A DNA stretch of 26,050 nt from CBCXVS01 sp965178525 (GTDB lineage: Bacteria; Tectomicrobia; Entotheonellia; Entotheonellales; Entotheonellaceae): positions 1 to 26,050 of the forward strand of contig CBCXVS010000076.1 in assembly GCA_965178525.1 (NCBI GenBank). The letters are read 5' to 3'. Under the pieces are notes generated by a model. The model saw only the letters and a program-made list of their open reading frames with translations, was not told where the DNA came from and searched no databases. This document shows, in pieces, positions 1 to 7,106 of this stretch; position 1 is the stretch's first letter, and every line of letters starts with the position of its first letter. The translations under genes were made by a program, and so were the position numbers.

Positions 1-643
1 TGACGGCCTGATCCTTCCAGATGTAGGTACAGTTCCGATCGCAGTAATTCAACCGGCTGCCATCAAACTCGCTCCCCCACGGGTATCGCAGGGCATTGGA
101 GCTGCGTGCGGCATACTCCCACTCCGCCTCGGTTGGCAGGCGATAGGTCACGCCACGTTCGCGTTGGTTCAAACGGCGGATGAATTCTTGCGTATCCTCC
201 CACGAGATTGTCTCCACTGGCCGATTTTTGCCCTTAAAACGACTGGGATTCTTCCCCATCACCGCTTCCCACTGACCTTGCGTCACTTCATATTTCCCGA
301 GATAAAACGGCCGGCTGATGCGGACCCGGCGCTGCGGGGTTTCATCTTCGATCCAGGCGCGTTTCAGATGATAATGACCTGCGCTTACGACGCGCTTCAC
401 TTCGTCTTCCGAACTGCCCATGAGGAACTCACCCGCCGGCACCAGCACAAATTCCATGCCAATACTGTTCCGCAGGGTTTGAGGCCACTTCGTCTGCGGC
501 CGTGCGGCCTGCGCCTGGCCGTCGGTCCGTTGCCGCCGTTCTGCTCCCCACGCCATACCGCCTGGTCTCGTGGTCTCGACAGCAGCAAGTGCTGGCAAAA
601 GACTGGCAGCGAGCACGATAACGATTCGAGTATATCGGGGCAT
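1..643 (-). CDS. FGE-sulfatase (SUMF1) domain protein with signal peptide, partial (C-terminus beyond left edge)
   Basis: The minus strand is open from an ATG at 643 to the window edge (214 codons seen). Residues 1-20 form a basic start plus hydrophobic core (MPRYTRIVIVLAASLLPALA), so the protein is probably exported. Residues 59-214 carry the usual order of formylglycine-generating-enzyme family motifs: NSIGMEFVLVPAGEFLMGS (59-77), ETPQRRVRIS (101-110), YEVTQGQWEAVMGKNPSRF (118-136), PVETISWED (142-150) and RLPTEAEWEYAAR (168-180). The family includes sulfatase activators, EgtB-type sulfoxide synthases and many uncharacterised secreted proteins. The C-terminal catalytic or metal-binding residues lie outside the window, so activity cannot be assigned. 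It starts 37 bases after the histidine kinase stop and is probably the last visible gene of the same minus-strand operon. Family confidence is high, function unknown. Confidence 0.85.
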   Translation of the reverse strand, partial: MPRYTRIVIVLAASLLPALAAVETTRPGGMAWGAERRQRTDGQAQAARPQTKWPQTLRNSIGMEFVLVPAGEFLMGSSEDEVKRVVSAGHYHLKRAWIEDETPQRRVRISRPFYLGKYEVTQGQWEAVMGKNPSRFKGKNRPVETISWEDTQEFIRRLNQRERGVTYRLPTEAEWEYAARSSNALRYPWGSEFDGSRLNYCDRNCTYIWKDQAV

Positions 644-680
644 CACGCTCTCCTTAAGTAGGAAGTAGGCCATTCCCTAC

Positions 681-3563
681 TCACCCGCTGCGCTGCACTT
701 CCGTTTCTAGAGCATCCCGTACAGCCGCATATCCCGCTTCTATGGCAGACAGCATGTCCAATGCCTTTTCGGTACAGTTCTCACGTCCCATCTGCTCTAA
801 CTCCTTACAGAGTGTCGCCAGCTGCAGCGCGCCAACATTGTAACTGCTGGACTTAAAGCCATGTGCGGCTTGCCGTATGGCCTCGGCATCGTCCTGGGCA
901 ATAGCCTGATGCAACGTATCAAGATAGGTGGGCACACTATGGAAATAAAGATGTACCACTTTGCTCAGCACATCCGGTTTATCCGTTCGCTGCAGCGCCC
1001 GCAGCGAGTCCAACGTCTTCTGATCCAGCAGATCAGGCGGCGGCGCGGCCGCGGCCATAGCAGACTCAGTCGAGGCGGATGACATCACGGGCTGCGACGA
1101 AACCGGCAACGCCTCTGGCGGTAACCAACGTTGCAAAATCGCATGTAATTGATCTACGACAAAGGGTTTGCTCAGATAATCACTCATCCCCGCGTCCAGG
1201 CAGCGCTCACGGTCACCTTGCATCGCGTTCGCGGTCAAAGCGATGATGGGAATCGGCTGACGCGTGTCGGCGATCTCTCGCTGCCGGATTTCTCTCGTGG
1301 CCTCAAAACCGTCCATATCCGGCATCTGGCAATCCATAAAGACCAGGGCAAAGGAGGTCCGTTCCAAGACCTCAACGGCTTCACGGCCATTGACGGCAAC
1401 GTCCACCTGACAACCGAGACTCTCGAGCATGCCAAGGGCAACTTCCTGGTTGACCGGGTTGTCCTCAGCCAGGAGAATACGCCCGGAAAACGGCGCGGGT
1501 TCTCCGCCCCCATGCAGCGGCATACGGGGCTCGGTATGCTGGGTTTCATCTGACGTGTGCAAGGCTGTCGTGAGGCATTGGTACAATCGATCTTGCCTTA
1601 GCGGTTTACTCAGTGTCCCGACGATACCCGCCAGCGGTTCTGGACGCATGTCCTCATCGCCACCAACCGCCGTGAGCATGATCAAACGCACGTTGGCAAT
1701 AGCGGGCTCCGCTTTCATCGCATGAGCGAGTTCGACCCCATCCATGCCCGGCATCTTTTGATCCACCAGGGCAAGATCGAAGGGCGCGCCACGCGTCACG
1801 GCAGCACGCAGCAGGTCCAGTGCTTGTGGCCCGTTGTCAACGCTCTCAACCCGCATCCCCCAGGCCATGAGGCGATCATGCAGGAGTTCGCGATTGGTGG
1901 CGTTATCGTCGACCACAAGCGCGGCATAGCCCGGGAGATCTCGGGCCGGCGCCGGGACGTTTGCAAGGCTCGCAGGATCTCGGGCCAAACGGGCCGTAAA
2001 CCAGAACGTGCTGCCCTCATCCAGGGCGCTATCCACCCCGATGCGACCGCCCATCAGCTCGACGAGTTGTTGGGCAATGGCCAGACCCAATCCGGTCCCA
2101 CCATATTTACGGGACATCGAGCCATCGGCCTGTGCGAAGGAAACAAAAATATGCGGTTGCGCTTCAGGCGAAATCCCAATACCCGTATCGCAAACGGCAA
2201 AGTGGACGAGCGCCTCCTCGTCATCCTGCGCCGCCAACGTCACGCGCAACACCACCTCGCCCACGTCGGTGAACTTGATGGCATTGCCAAGCAAGTTGGT
2301 CAGAATCTGCCGCAGACGGAGTGAATCACTGCGGACGGCAGCGGGGACATCGTCGTGGATCACACAGGTTAACTCGAGCCCCTTGTTGTGGGCACGCTCG
2401 GCCAGAAGTTCCACGACCTCCTCGGCCATCTGATGCAGGTCGAACGCCAGAGGGTTGAGTTCCAGCTTGCCAGACTCGATTTTGGAAAAATCGAGGATAT
2501 CGTTGATCAACTCCAGCAGCGCTTTGCCTGAGAGACGGGCCTGGTCGATAAAGCGGTATTGCTTAGGCGTCAATTCGGTGCGTAAGAGTAATTCGGTCAT
2601 GCCCAAAACGCCGTTCATAGGCGTCCGCAACTCGTGGCTCATCACGGCCAAAAACTGCGACTTCGCCCGACTCGCCGCTTCCGCCGCTTCTTTGGCCTCC
2701 TGCAGTTCATACACGGTTTGTTCGAGGTCGTGATTCGCCTGTTGCAGTTCGACCGTCCGCGCCGCCACTTGGTCTTCCAGCTCGTCACGATGGCGCTTGA
2801 GTTCATCATCGCGGACCTCGATTTGCTCCACCATCACGTTGAAGCCATCAATTAGCGCACCCAGCTCATCATCGTTCTGTTTTTCGGCTCGAATGGCATA
2901 GTTTTTCTGATCAGAAATGACCCGCATCGTCTGTGCCAGATGCACGATGGGCGACGAGATCACGCTTTGGATTTTGGACGAGAGCACAAAGGCAACGGCA
3001 AAAGAGACGCCGGTGACGAGGGTGACAATGCCAAAATACCGGTACAGATCCTCATAAAGTTCCCGCAGATCCGAAATCAGATAGAGCCGCCCGATGCGCT
3101 CATGATCGAGCACGATATCCTGCTTCAGGTGCAAGTGATTGTCCTGAAAATAGTACTGTGTGTCATAAGCCAGGGTTGAGGTCAGATGCCGCTGCCACGC
3201 CGTCGCCCCAGGGGGATGTGCGATCGCCTTGGCAGCTTCTTCGTCCCGGCCCGCCGCCGTGTACTGCGCCAAGATCGCCTCATCGCCAGTCAGGAGCCGC
3301 GCATGTAAGACGTTGGGCTTCGTATGCAGCACCGCCAGCGTCTCCCCAGCGTCAAGAGGATCACGAAACTCCAGCGCCGCCGTACTACTGGTCCCAATGA
3401 CACCGGCAAGCGTGGCGAGTTGTTCGACCATCGTATGCCGAAACGACGTCAGTGCATTGGTGACAAATCCTGCGGTGGCTAACAAAAGCACGATACCACT
3501 CGTCAACATCAAGAGGATCTTGAGTTTGTTTTTGATAGAAGCGTTGTGAAAAAACCGCATCAA
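681..3563 (-). CDS. Hybrid sensor histidine kinase (sensor-HAMP-HisKA-HATPase-REC-REC-HPt), BarA-like architecture
   Basis: A 960-residue unorthodox membrane kinase. TM helix about 16-38, periplasmic sensor 39-175 (CHASE8-like position and size), second TM 176-196, HAMP about 197-250, then a coiled coil 250-300. HisKA has the H-box SHELRTPMNG with phospho-acceptor H310. HATPase shows N-box LLGNAIKFTD (424-433), G1 DTGIGIS (459-465) and G2 GGTGLGLA (488-495). Receiver 1 has D552/D553, phospho-acceptor D601 (DQKMPGMDG) and K653. Receiver 2 has E700/D701, D744 (MDCQMPDMDG) and K799. The C-terminal HPt has H901 (HGFKSSS). All phosphorelay residues are present, so a full H-D-H relay is possible; the final response regulator is not in the window. 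It follows the YfiR-like gene by 14 bases, a common pairing in which YfiR acts as periplasmic partner. M1 and M2 are both possible starts. Confidence 0.93.
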   Translation of the reverse strand: MMRFFHNASIKNKLKILLMLTSGIVLLLATAGFVTNALTSFRHTMVEQLATLAGVIGTSSTAALEFRDPLDAGETLAVLHTKPNVLHARLLTGDEAILAQYTAAGRDEEAAKAIAHPPGATAWQRHLTSTLAYDTQYYFQDNHLHLKQDIVLDHERIGRLYLISDLRELYEDLYRYFGIVTLVTGVSFAVAFVLSSKIQSVISSPIVHLAQTMRVISDQKNYAIRAEKQNDDELGALIDGFNVMVEQIEVRDDELKRHRDELEDQVAARTVELQQANHDLEQTVYELQEAKEAAEAASRAKSQFLAVMSHELRTPMNGVLGMTELLLRTELTPKQYRFIDQARLSGKALLELINDILDFSKIESGKLELNPLAFDLHQMAEEVVELLAERAHNKGLELTCVIHDDVPAAVRSDSLRLRQILTNLLGNAIKFTDVGEVVLRVTLAAQDDEEALVHFAVCDTGIGISPEAQPHIFVSFAQADGSMSRKYGGTGLGLAIAQQLVELMGGRIGVDSALDEGSTFWFTARLARDPASLANVPAPARDLPGYAALVVDDNATNRELLHDRLMAWGMRVESVDNGPQALDLLRAAVTRGAPFDLALVDQKMPGMDGVELAHAMKAEPAIANVRLIMLTAVGGDEDMRPEPLAGIVGTLSKPLRQDRLYQCLTTALHTSDETQHTEPRMPLHGGGEPAPFSGRILLAEDNPVNQEVALGMLESLGCQVDVAVNGREAVEVLERTSFALVFMDCQMPDMDGFEATREIRQREIADTRQPIPIIALTANAMQGDRERCLDAGMSDYLSKPFVVDQLHAILQRWLPPEALPVSSQPVMSSASTESAMAAAAPPPDLLDQKTLDSLRALQRTDKPDVLSKVVHLYFHSVPTYLDTLHQAIAQDDAEAIRQAAHGFKSSSYNVGALQLATLCKELEQMGRENCTEKALDMLSAIEAGYAAVRDALETEVQRSG

Positions 3564-3577
3564 AACGGGTCCTCGCC

Positions 3578-4132
3578 TTATTCCTCTTTGACGATTTTCG
3601 CCAGTTTCAAGAGCTTGGACCGTATACGAAGCCCAGCGCGCTGCGCCGCATCGATGTTGATGGCAAAGCGCGTTTTACGTCCCTCCGTCATGAAATGAAT
3701 CATCCCTCCCCTCTGCGCAAATCGCTCCATATCACCCACCGTGAGGACGGGCTGTTCCCTGAAGCGGGTAATAATCGGGCGGAAGCGTTCCGGCTTCACC
3801 CCGCGGACGTACAGGATCTGGCAGGCGTCAGGTGTGAGGTCAGCAGCCTGGGCAAAATACTGAATCGCCACTTTCTTGCCCTTGATCGATTTGCCCTGCA
3901 GAGCGGGGAGGGCGCCCTCTATGGCCTCCATCCCGAACATACACAACGGAAAGGCCGGACGGGCTACGCGATCTGCCTCAGGGGGCCATTCGATAAACTT
4001 GGCAAATCTGTAGAGATAGGCCACCTTGATCAGCGTCAGGTTGGCCGACGGCGACATCGCAGTCGTCTGAACCATATTGTAGGTAAGAACCAAGACCAGT
4101 AGGCAGGGTATGAGCCGTGTCATGTTCCGCAT
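3578..4132 (-). CDS. YfiR family (DUF4154) periplasmic protein
   Basis: A 184-residue protein with an N-terminal signal peptide (hydrophobic stretch about 7-20). The family's conserved blocks are present: IKVAYLYRFAKFIEWP (35-50), VGDMERFAQRGGMIHF near residue 135, and the C-terminal stretch FAINIDAAQRAGLRIRSKLL. In Pseudomonas, YfiR is a periplasmic repressor of the cyclase YfiN. In many other genomes YfiR homologues sit directly upstream of a CHASE-type hybrid histidine kinase and probably modulate its sensor domain. That arrangement is seen here: the stop is 14 bases before the kinase start. The upstream neighbour is the CsgG-like gene, 66 bases away. M4 is an alternative start that keeps the signal peptide. 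No diguanylate cyclase is visible in the window, so the classical YfiBNR system is not supported. Confidence 0.85.
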   Translation of the reverse strand: MRNMTRLIPCLLVLVLTYNMVQTTAMSPSANLTLIKVAYLYRFAKFIEWPPEADRVARPAFPLCMFGMEAIEGALPALQGKSIKGKKVAIQYFAQAADLTPDACQILYVRGVKPERFRPIITRFREQPVLTVGDMERFAQRGGMIHFMTEGRKTRFAINIDAAQRAGLRIRSKLLKLAKIVKEE

Positions 4133-4198
4133 CAGATGGCTCTCTCACTCAAATGACAGAACGTCAACCAATAGTGGTTAGTGGCTGGTGGCTCGCGT

Positions 4199-4936
4199 CT
4201 ACCACTGCTTCCGGTCAAATCGTTCGAGCGCCTGGAGCACGGCGTAGCGCACAGCTTGCACCGTGGCTTTGCCAATGGCGCTATGGTCAAACGCCGTCTC
4301 AGCATTGCCAAAGAGAGGGACCTCTCTGGCGTGGGTATAGAGCCCCTGGGGCGATAGCGGATGGGTAGAGCCCGGCACGAACTGGCCCATAGTATTTTCA
4401 ATCCGCACCTGGACGCCCACTCGGGTATGGCAGGTCAGTTGCTTCCCGTCCAGCAAGGCTCGCCTCTCCGAAGCACACGTGGAAAAATCGAAGAGCGTGA
4501 CAGACAGCTGAAATTCCGGCCCCTCGACACCATCTCGTGGCTCGGTATGGACGGCAAGGCCATCTTCGGTCCGTTGCCAGCCCTTGACCAGCCGCTTCAT
4601 GAGCTGTTCCGGTGGCTCCATCAGGTCAAAACGCCCCGTGTCAACCAAGGTGTCGAGCAACATCTGACTCAGTCCGACTCGGACAGAGGTCTCAGCCAGT
4701 TCCGGGTGACGGTCGAGATCGACGGTGGGGATGGACATGCTTTTTACTTGTAGAGTCCGCTTCGGCCCCTGCACGGCAGGAAAATCGACGCGCGACGCGG
4801 TCGAGATGCCATCGGAGGGGTCCGGGATGGGCGCACAACGCCACAGCAAGCTACCGCATGCTATCACACAGACAACGTGCCACCCTATCGTGATCTTGCA
4901 TATGTGAACAGGTTTCAAGAACGATGTCTCCCGCAT
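4199..4936 (-). CDS. CsgG-like curli-transport-type outer-membrane lipoprotein (putative)
   Basis: A 245-residue protein with a hydrophobic N-terminus (about 15-34). Inside this segment VIACG could serve as a lipobox, although the cysteine lies within the hydrophobic stretch and a second Cys follows (WRCAP). The body looks like the CsgG/LpoB fold family: the segment LSQMLLDTLVDTGRFDLMEP matches the typical short-lived-helix 'mL...L..tgrF.v.E' block, and the end (DHSAIGKATVQAVRYAVLQA) matches the usual C-terminal 'iGkAt..Av..av' helix. CsgG forms the outer-membrane export pore for curli subunits; LpoB activates a penicillin-binding protein. It lies 12 bases after the alanine-rich protein gene, which suggests that protein as a possible export substrate or partner. 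The family call rests on recognised motifs only and needs a profile search. Confidence 0.55.
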   Translation of the reverse strand: MRETSFLKPVHICKITIGWHVVCVIACGSLLWRCAPIPDPSDGISTASRVDFPAVQGPKRTLQVKSMSIPTVDLDRHPELAETSVRVGLSQMLLDTLVDTGRFDLMEPPEQLMKRLVKGWQRTEDGLAVHTEPRDGVEGPEFQLSVTLFDFSTCASERRALLDGKQLTCHTRVGVQVRIENTMGQFVPGSTHPLSPQGLYTHAREVPLFGNAETAFDHSAIGKATVQAVRYAVLQALERFDRKQW

Positions 4937-4948
4937 CCCATCAACACG

Positions 4949-6457
4949 CTATCGTGAGGGACTCGCAACAAATACGGCTGCCTCTCGGTCCGGATCATAG
5001 GGACTCGCAACAAATACGGCCTCTCGGTCCGGATCATATTGCAATAAGGAGCCGTCCAGAGGCGAGCTGGCGAGCCCACTCAGGCCCGCTTCGGAACCCC
5101 TTACCGGTGTCGACGACCCTGGGGCGCCGGACCGGTTCGAATCGCCGCCACGTGATAGCTTCAGCTCTGAACCTGCGACAAATATGATTGGGGCAATGGG
5201 CACCGCCGAGGTAAGGGAAGCCGTTAAGGCGAGGGGATCCGTTGACGTGATGGATTCTGTGGTGAATACCGTCAGGGCTGCCTGAACTCGGGTGGCCGAG
5301 GATTCCGCCGCGATAGCCGCGGCCTCTGCGGCAACGGCCGCATCCTTCATATCCTGCGCCCAGGCAATCGCCGCCTGTGCCCACCCTGCCGCCGCCTGTG
5401 CCCAGGCAATCGCCAGCTGTGCTTGTTCCTGTGCGAGCACCGCAGATTCTTGCCATGTGGTGGCGACAGGCGACGCCCTCCCCAAGGTTTGTACGCCCGC
5501 TTCACACCGCTGTGCGATGGCGGTATGCACCGCTGTCGTGGTCGCTTTCGCCTCCTGCAGCCAGCCAATCGCCACCTGCAACTGCCCGGCGGCCGCCACC
5601 TGGGCGGCCGTCGCCTCCTGTTTGGCGGCGACTCCTATGGTTCGCGCCATCACGATCTGCACCTGTGCCGAGGCCACTCGCGCCGCCGCCGCGGTCAAGG
5701 CGGCGATGCGCGCGGCCAAGGCCGCCGCGCGTACCATCTCGGCTGTCGGATGGGTCTGAGCACATTGGATGGCTGCCATAGCCGCCTGGACTTGTGCGCC
5801 AGCCGTGGCGGCGGCAGAAGCGACGACACCTGACCGCGCCAGCCCCCGTGTCTGTGCCCATGTCGCGGCGACCTGTGCCTGCACGGCCGCCACCCGCGTC
5901 CACACCGACTCGTCCTGCGCCATGCGCATCAGCCGAGCCGCCGGGTCCAACTCCGTGACGTGGGATGCGGCCTCGCCATCCTGAACCCGCGCCTCGGCAG
6001 CTCTTGCGACTTGCTGCGCCGCTAGCGCAGCGGCTTGCGCTTCCGCGATTACTTTTGGGTCATCCGTTATGTGCGATAGCACCACCGCGACTTGTGCGCC
6101 TGCGGCCATGGTCCGCGCCATCGTCGCGTGCTGAATCACCTGCACCGCGGCAACGGCCTGTTGCCCCGCCTCGACGGTCTCGGCCATCTCAACTCGCCCG
6201 GAAGCGGCGTAAGCCGCACGCAGCAACTGCCCAGCAGCGGCGGCATGCTCGGCGGCGTGCTCGGTTGCAAGCGCTGCGGCCTCCAGCACGTCCTCTTTTT
6301 GCTCGGCGCTGCCACCCGTTGCTTTCTCGCTTTCGATCTGCATGAAGGCAACCTGGACCCGGGCCACCGCCACATTCGTCTGTGCTTCCGCCGCCATCGA
6401 AGCGATTTGGGCCAACGTCCCAGACGTTTCCTCCATCTCGGCTGTCGGCGCTAACAT
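4949..6457 (-). CDS. Alanine-rich, heptad-patterned protein, main part (downstream of an in-frame stop)
   Basis: 502 codons in the same frame as the signal-peptide fragment at 6491-6766; only a TAA at 6491-6493 separates them, so this is very probably the body of one gene of about 600 residues. Composition is extreme: roughly 30% Ala over residues 1-430, rich in Gln, Val, Thr and Glu, and few aromatics except Trp. Short AQVQ/AAAL-type units recur. PTAEM-headed segments near residues 4 and 237 look like diverged copies of one another, and three consecutive heptads end in WAQ (IAWAQ, AGWAQ, IAWAQ). This suggests long Ala-type coiled coils or helical bundles. The C-terminal 70 residues are Gly/Ser/Pro-rich and end with a duplicated YDPDREAVFVASP unit. 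I do not recognise a family. It is 12 bases upstream of the CsgG-like gene. ATG 6457 is only the first Met after the stop. Confidence 0.6.
   Translation of the reverse strand: MLAPTAEMEETSGTLAQIASMAAEAQTNVAVARVQVAFMQIESEKATGGSAEQKEDVLEAAALATEHAAEHAAAAGQLLRAAYAASGRVEMAETVEAGQQAVAAVQVIQHATMARTMAAGAQVAVVLSHITDDPKVIAEAQAAALAAQQVARAAEARVQDGEAASHVTELDPAARLMRMAQDESVWTRVAAVQAQVAATWAQTRGLARSGVVASAAATAGAQVQAAMAAIQCAQTHPTAEMVRAAALAARIAALTAAAARVASAQVQIVMARTIGVAAKQEATAAQVAAAGQLQVAIGWLQEAKATTTAVHTAIAQRCEAGVQTLGRASPVATTWQESAVLAQEQAQLAIAWAQAAAGWAQAAIAWAQDMKDAAVAAEAAAIAAESSATRVQAALTVFTTESITSTDPLALTASLTSAVPIAPIIFVAGSELKLSRGGDSNRSGAPGSSTPVRGSEAGLSGLASSPLDGSLLQYDPDREAVFVASPYDPDREAAVFVASPSR
4957..5037 (-). repeat. 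Tandem 42/39-bp duplication encoding the C-terminal YDPDRE...VASP unit
   Basis: Two adjacent copies, 4957-4998 (42 bp) and 4999-5037 (39 bp), differ by a 3-bp indel, so the reading frame is kept. They encode YDPDREAVFVASP followed by YDPDREAAVFVASP at the very C-terminus of the alanine-rich protein. The near identity points to a recent in-frame duplication. Confidence 0.9.
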
Positions 6458-6490
6458 GGCATTCTGGTACGCATCCAGGGTAATCTCAAC

Positions 6491-6766
6491 TTACGCCTCA
6501 ACCGTTTCCTGTAACACGTCCATCACCGTGTTCTCCGGCATCTTGGCCCGAACCATGCTTACCGGCACCCGAACCTGTGCCAAGGTCACCATCGTCTGCG
6601 CCACTGCGTCTTCCGCCACGCGCACGCCTTGTCCGACCGCAGCTTCAGTCCCGGGGATGCCCCCGGTGAGGCTGCAGATCCCACTCAACACAGACAGCGA
6701 CCATCCGACCCACCACATTGGCTTCAAAGGAATATGCATCGACCTCAGCACCAGCTTTTTCTTCAT
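6491..6766 (-). CDS. N-terminal signal-peptide fragment of the alanine-rich protein, ends at in-frame TAA
   Basis: Starts at ATG 6766 (MKKKLVLRSMHIPLKPMWW), giving a basic head followed by a hydrophobic stretch (VGWSLSVLSGICSL), a convincing export signal. A Gly-rich turn (TGGIPGTEA) follows, then Ala/Val/Gln helical sequence ending ...VLQETVEA before TAA 6491-6493. Reading through the stop gives VEITLDAYQNAMLAPTAEMEE, directly continuous with the 502-residue Ala-rich frame and of the same composition. The upstream extension to 6913 has no such signal and overlaps the sigma-54-type promoter, so 6766 is preferred. The stop may be a real nonsense mutation or a sequencing error. Confidence 0.55.
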   Translation of the reverse strand: MKKKLVLRSMHIPLKPMWWVGWSLSVLSGICSLTGGIPGTEAAVGQGVRVAEDAVAQTMVTLAQVRVPVSMVRAKMPENTVMDVLQETVEA

Positions 6767-7106
6767 TAGGCTCTGTGGGGAATGTGACAAATGACCGACT
6801 TTGCCATGCAAAGAGCAATAGTCATGCCAAAAGCGCGACCGCATGGTACGCCATGCCCAAACCAACGTTGTAACAATACTGGCAAGCATTTTGCCGCCAC
6901 AAACTGGCAGCAAGCGAGGCGTGCAACGTGTGGCGCAACACCATTGTGATCGTCAAGAATCTGACAGGGTTATGCACTTGACAACATCAGCGTGAACGCA
7001 TAGGCACGACACATCTGTCCGTTCTTTATGGCATAGATATTGCTCACAGAGGGAGAGATCAGGCTTTATTTAGCACAATCTGTTGCCAATTTTTGGCGGA
7101 GAGACA
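6767..7106. other. Divergent intergenic region between the Ala-rich operon and the beta-repeat/C25 locus
   Basis: About 340 bases with no convincing gene. It holds the sigma-54-type site and two short palindromes described separately. On the plus strand a TTGACA (6978-6983) is present, but I see no good -10 at a proper distance. The 3' end carries GGAGAG just before the ATG at 7107. Confidence 0.5.
6814..6829 (-). promoter_or_regulatory. Candidate sigma-54 (-24/-12) promoter for the minus-strand operon
   Basis: On the minus strand the 16 bases read TGGCATGACTATTGCT. This matches TGGCACG-N4-TTGCT with one change (C to T) and exact GG-to-GC spacing. The predicted start is near 6803, leaving about 37 bases before the ATG at 6766. 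A short perfect palindrome CTTTGC-CAT-GCAAAG (6799-6813) lies at the predicted start, and another, GCATGG-TACG-CCATGC (6841-6856), lies just upstream. No sigma-54 activator is visible in the window. Confidence 0.45.

Noticed and set aside
5292..5833. Long plus-strand Ala/Cys/Arg-rich open frames opposite the alanine-rich gene
   Set aside because: They mirror the GC-rich repetitive minus gene, have odd Cys/Pro/Arg-rich composition, no ribosome sites and no domain; the minus frame has the signal peptide and operon context.
6978..7006. TTGACA as a promoter for the beta-repeat gene
   Set aside because: No acceptable -10 element at 16-18 bases.
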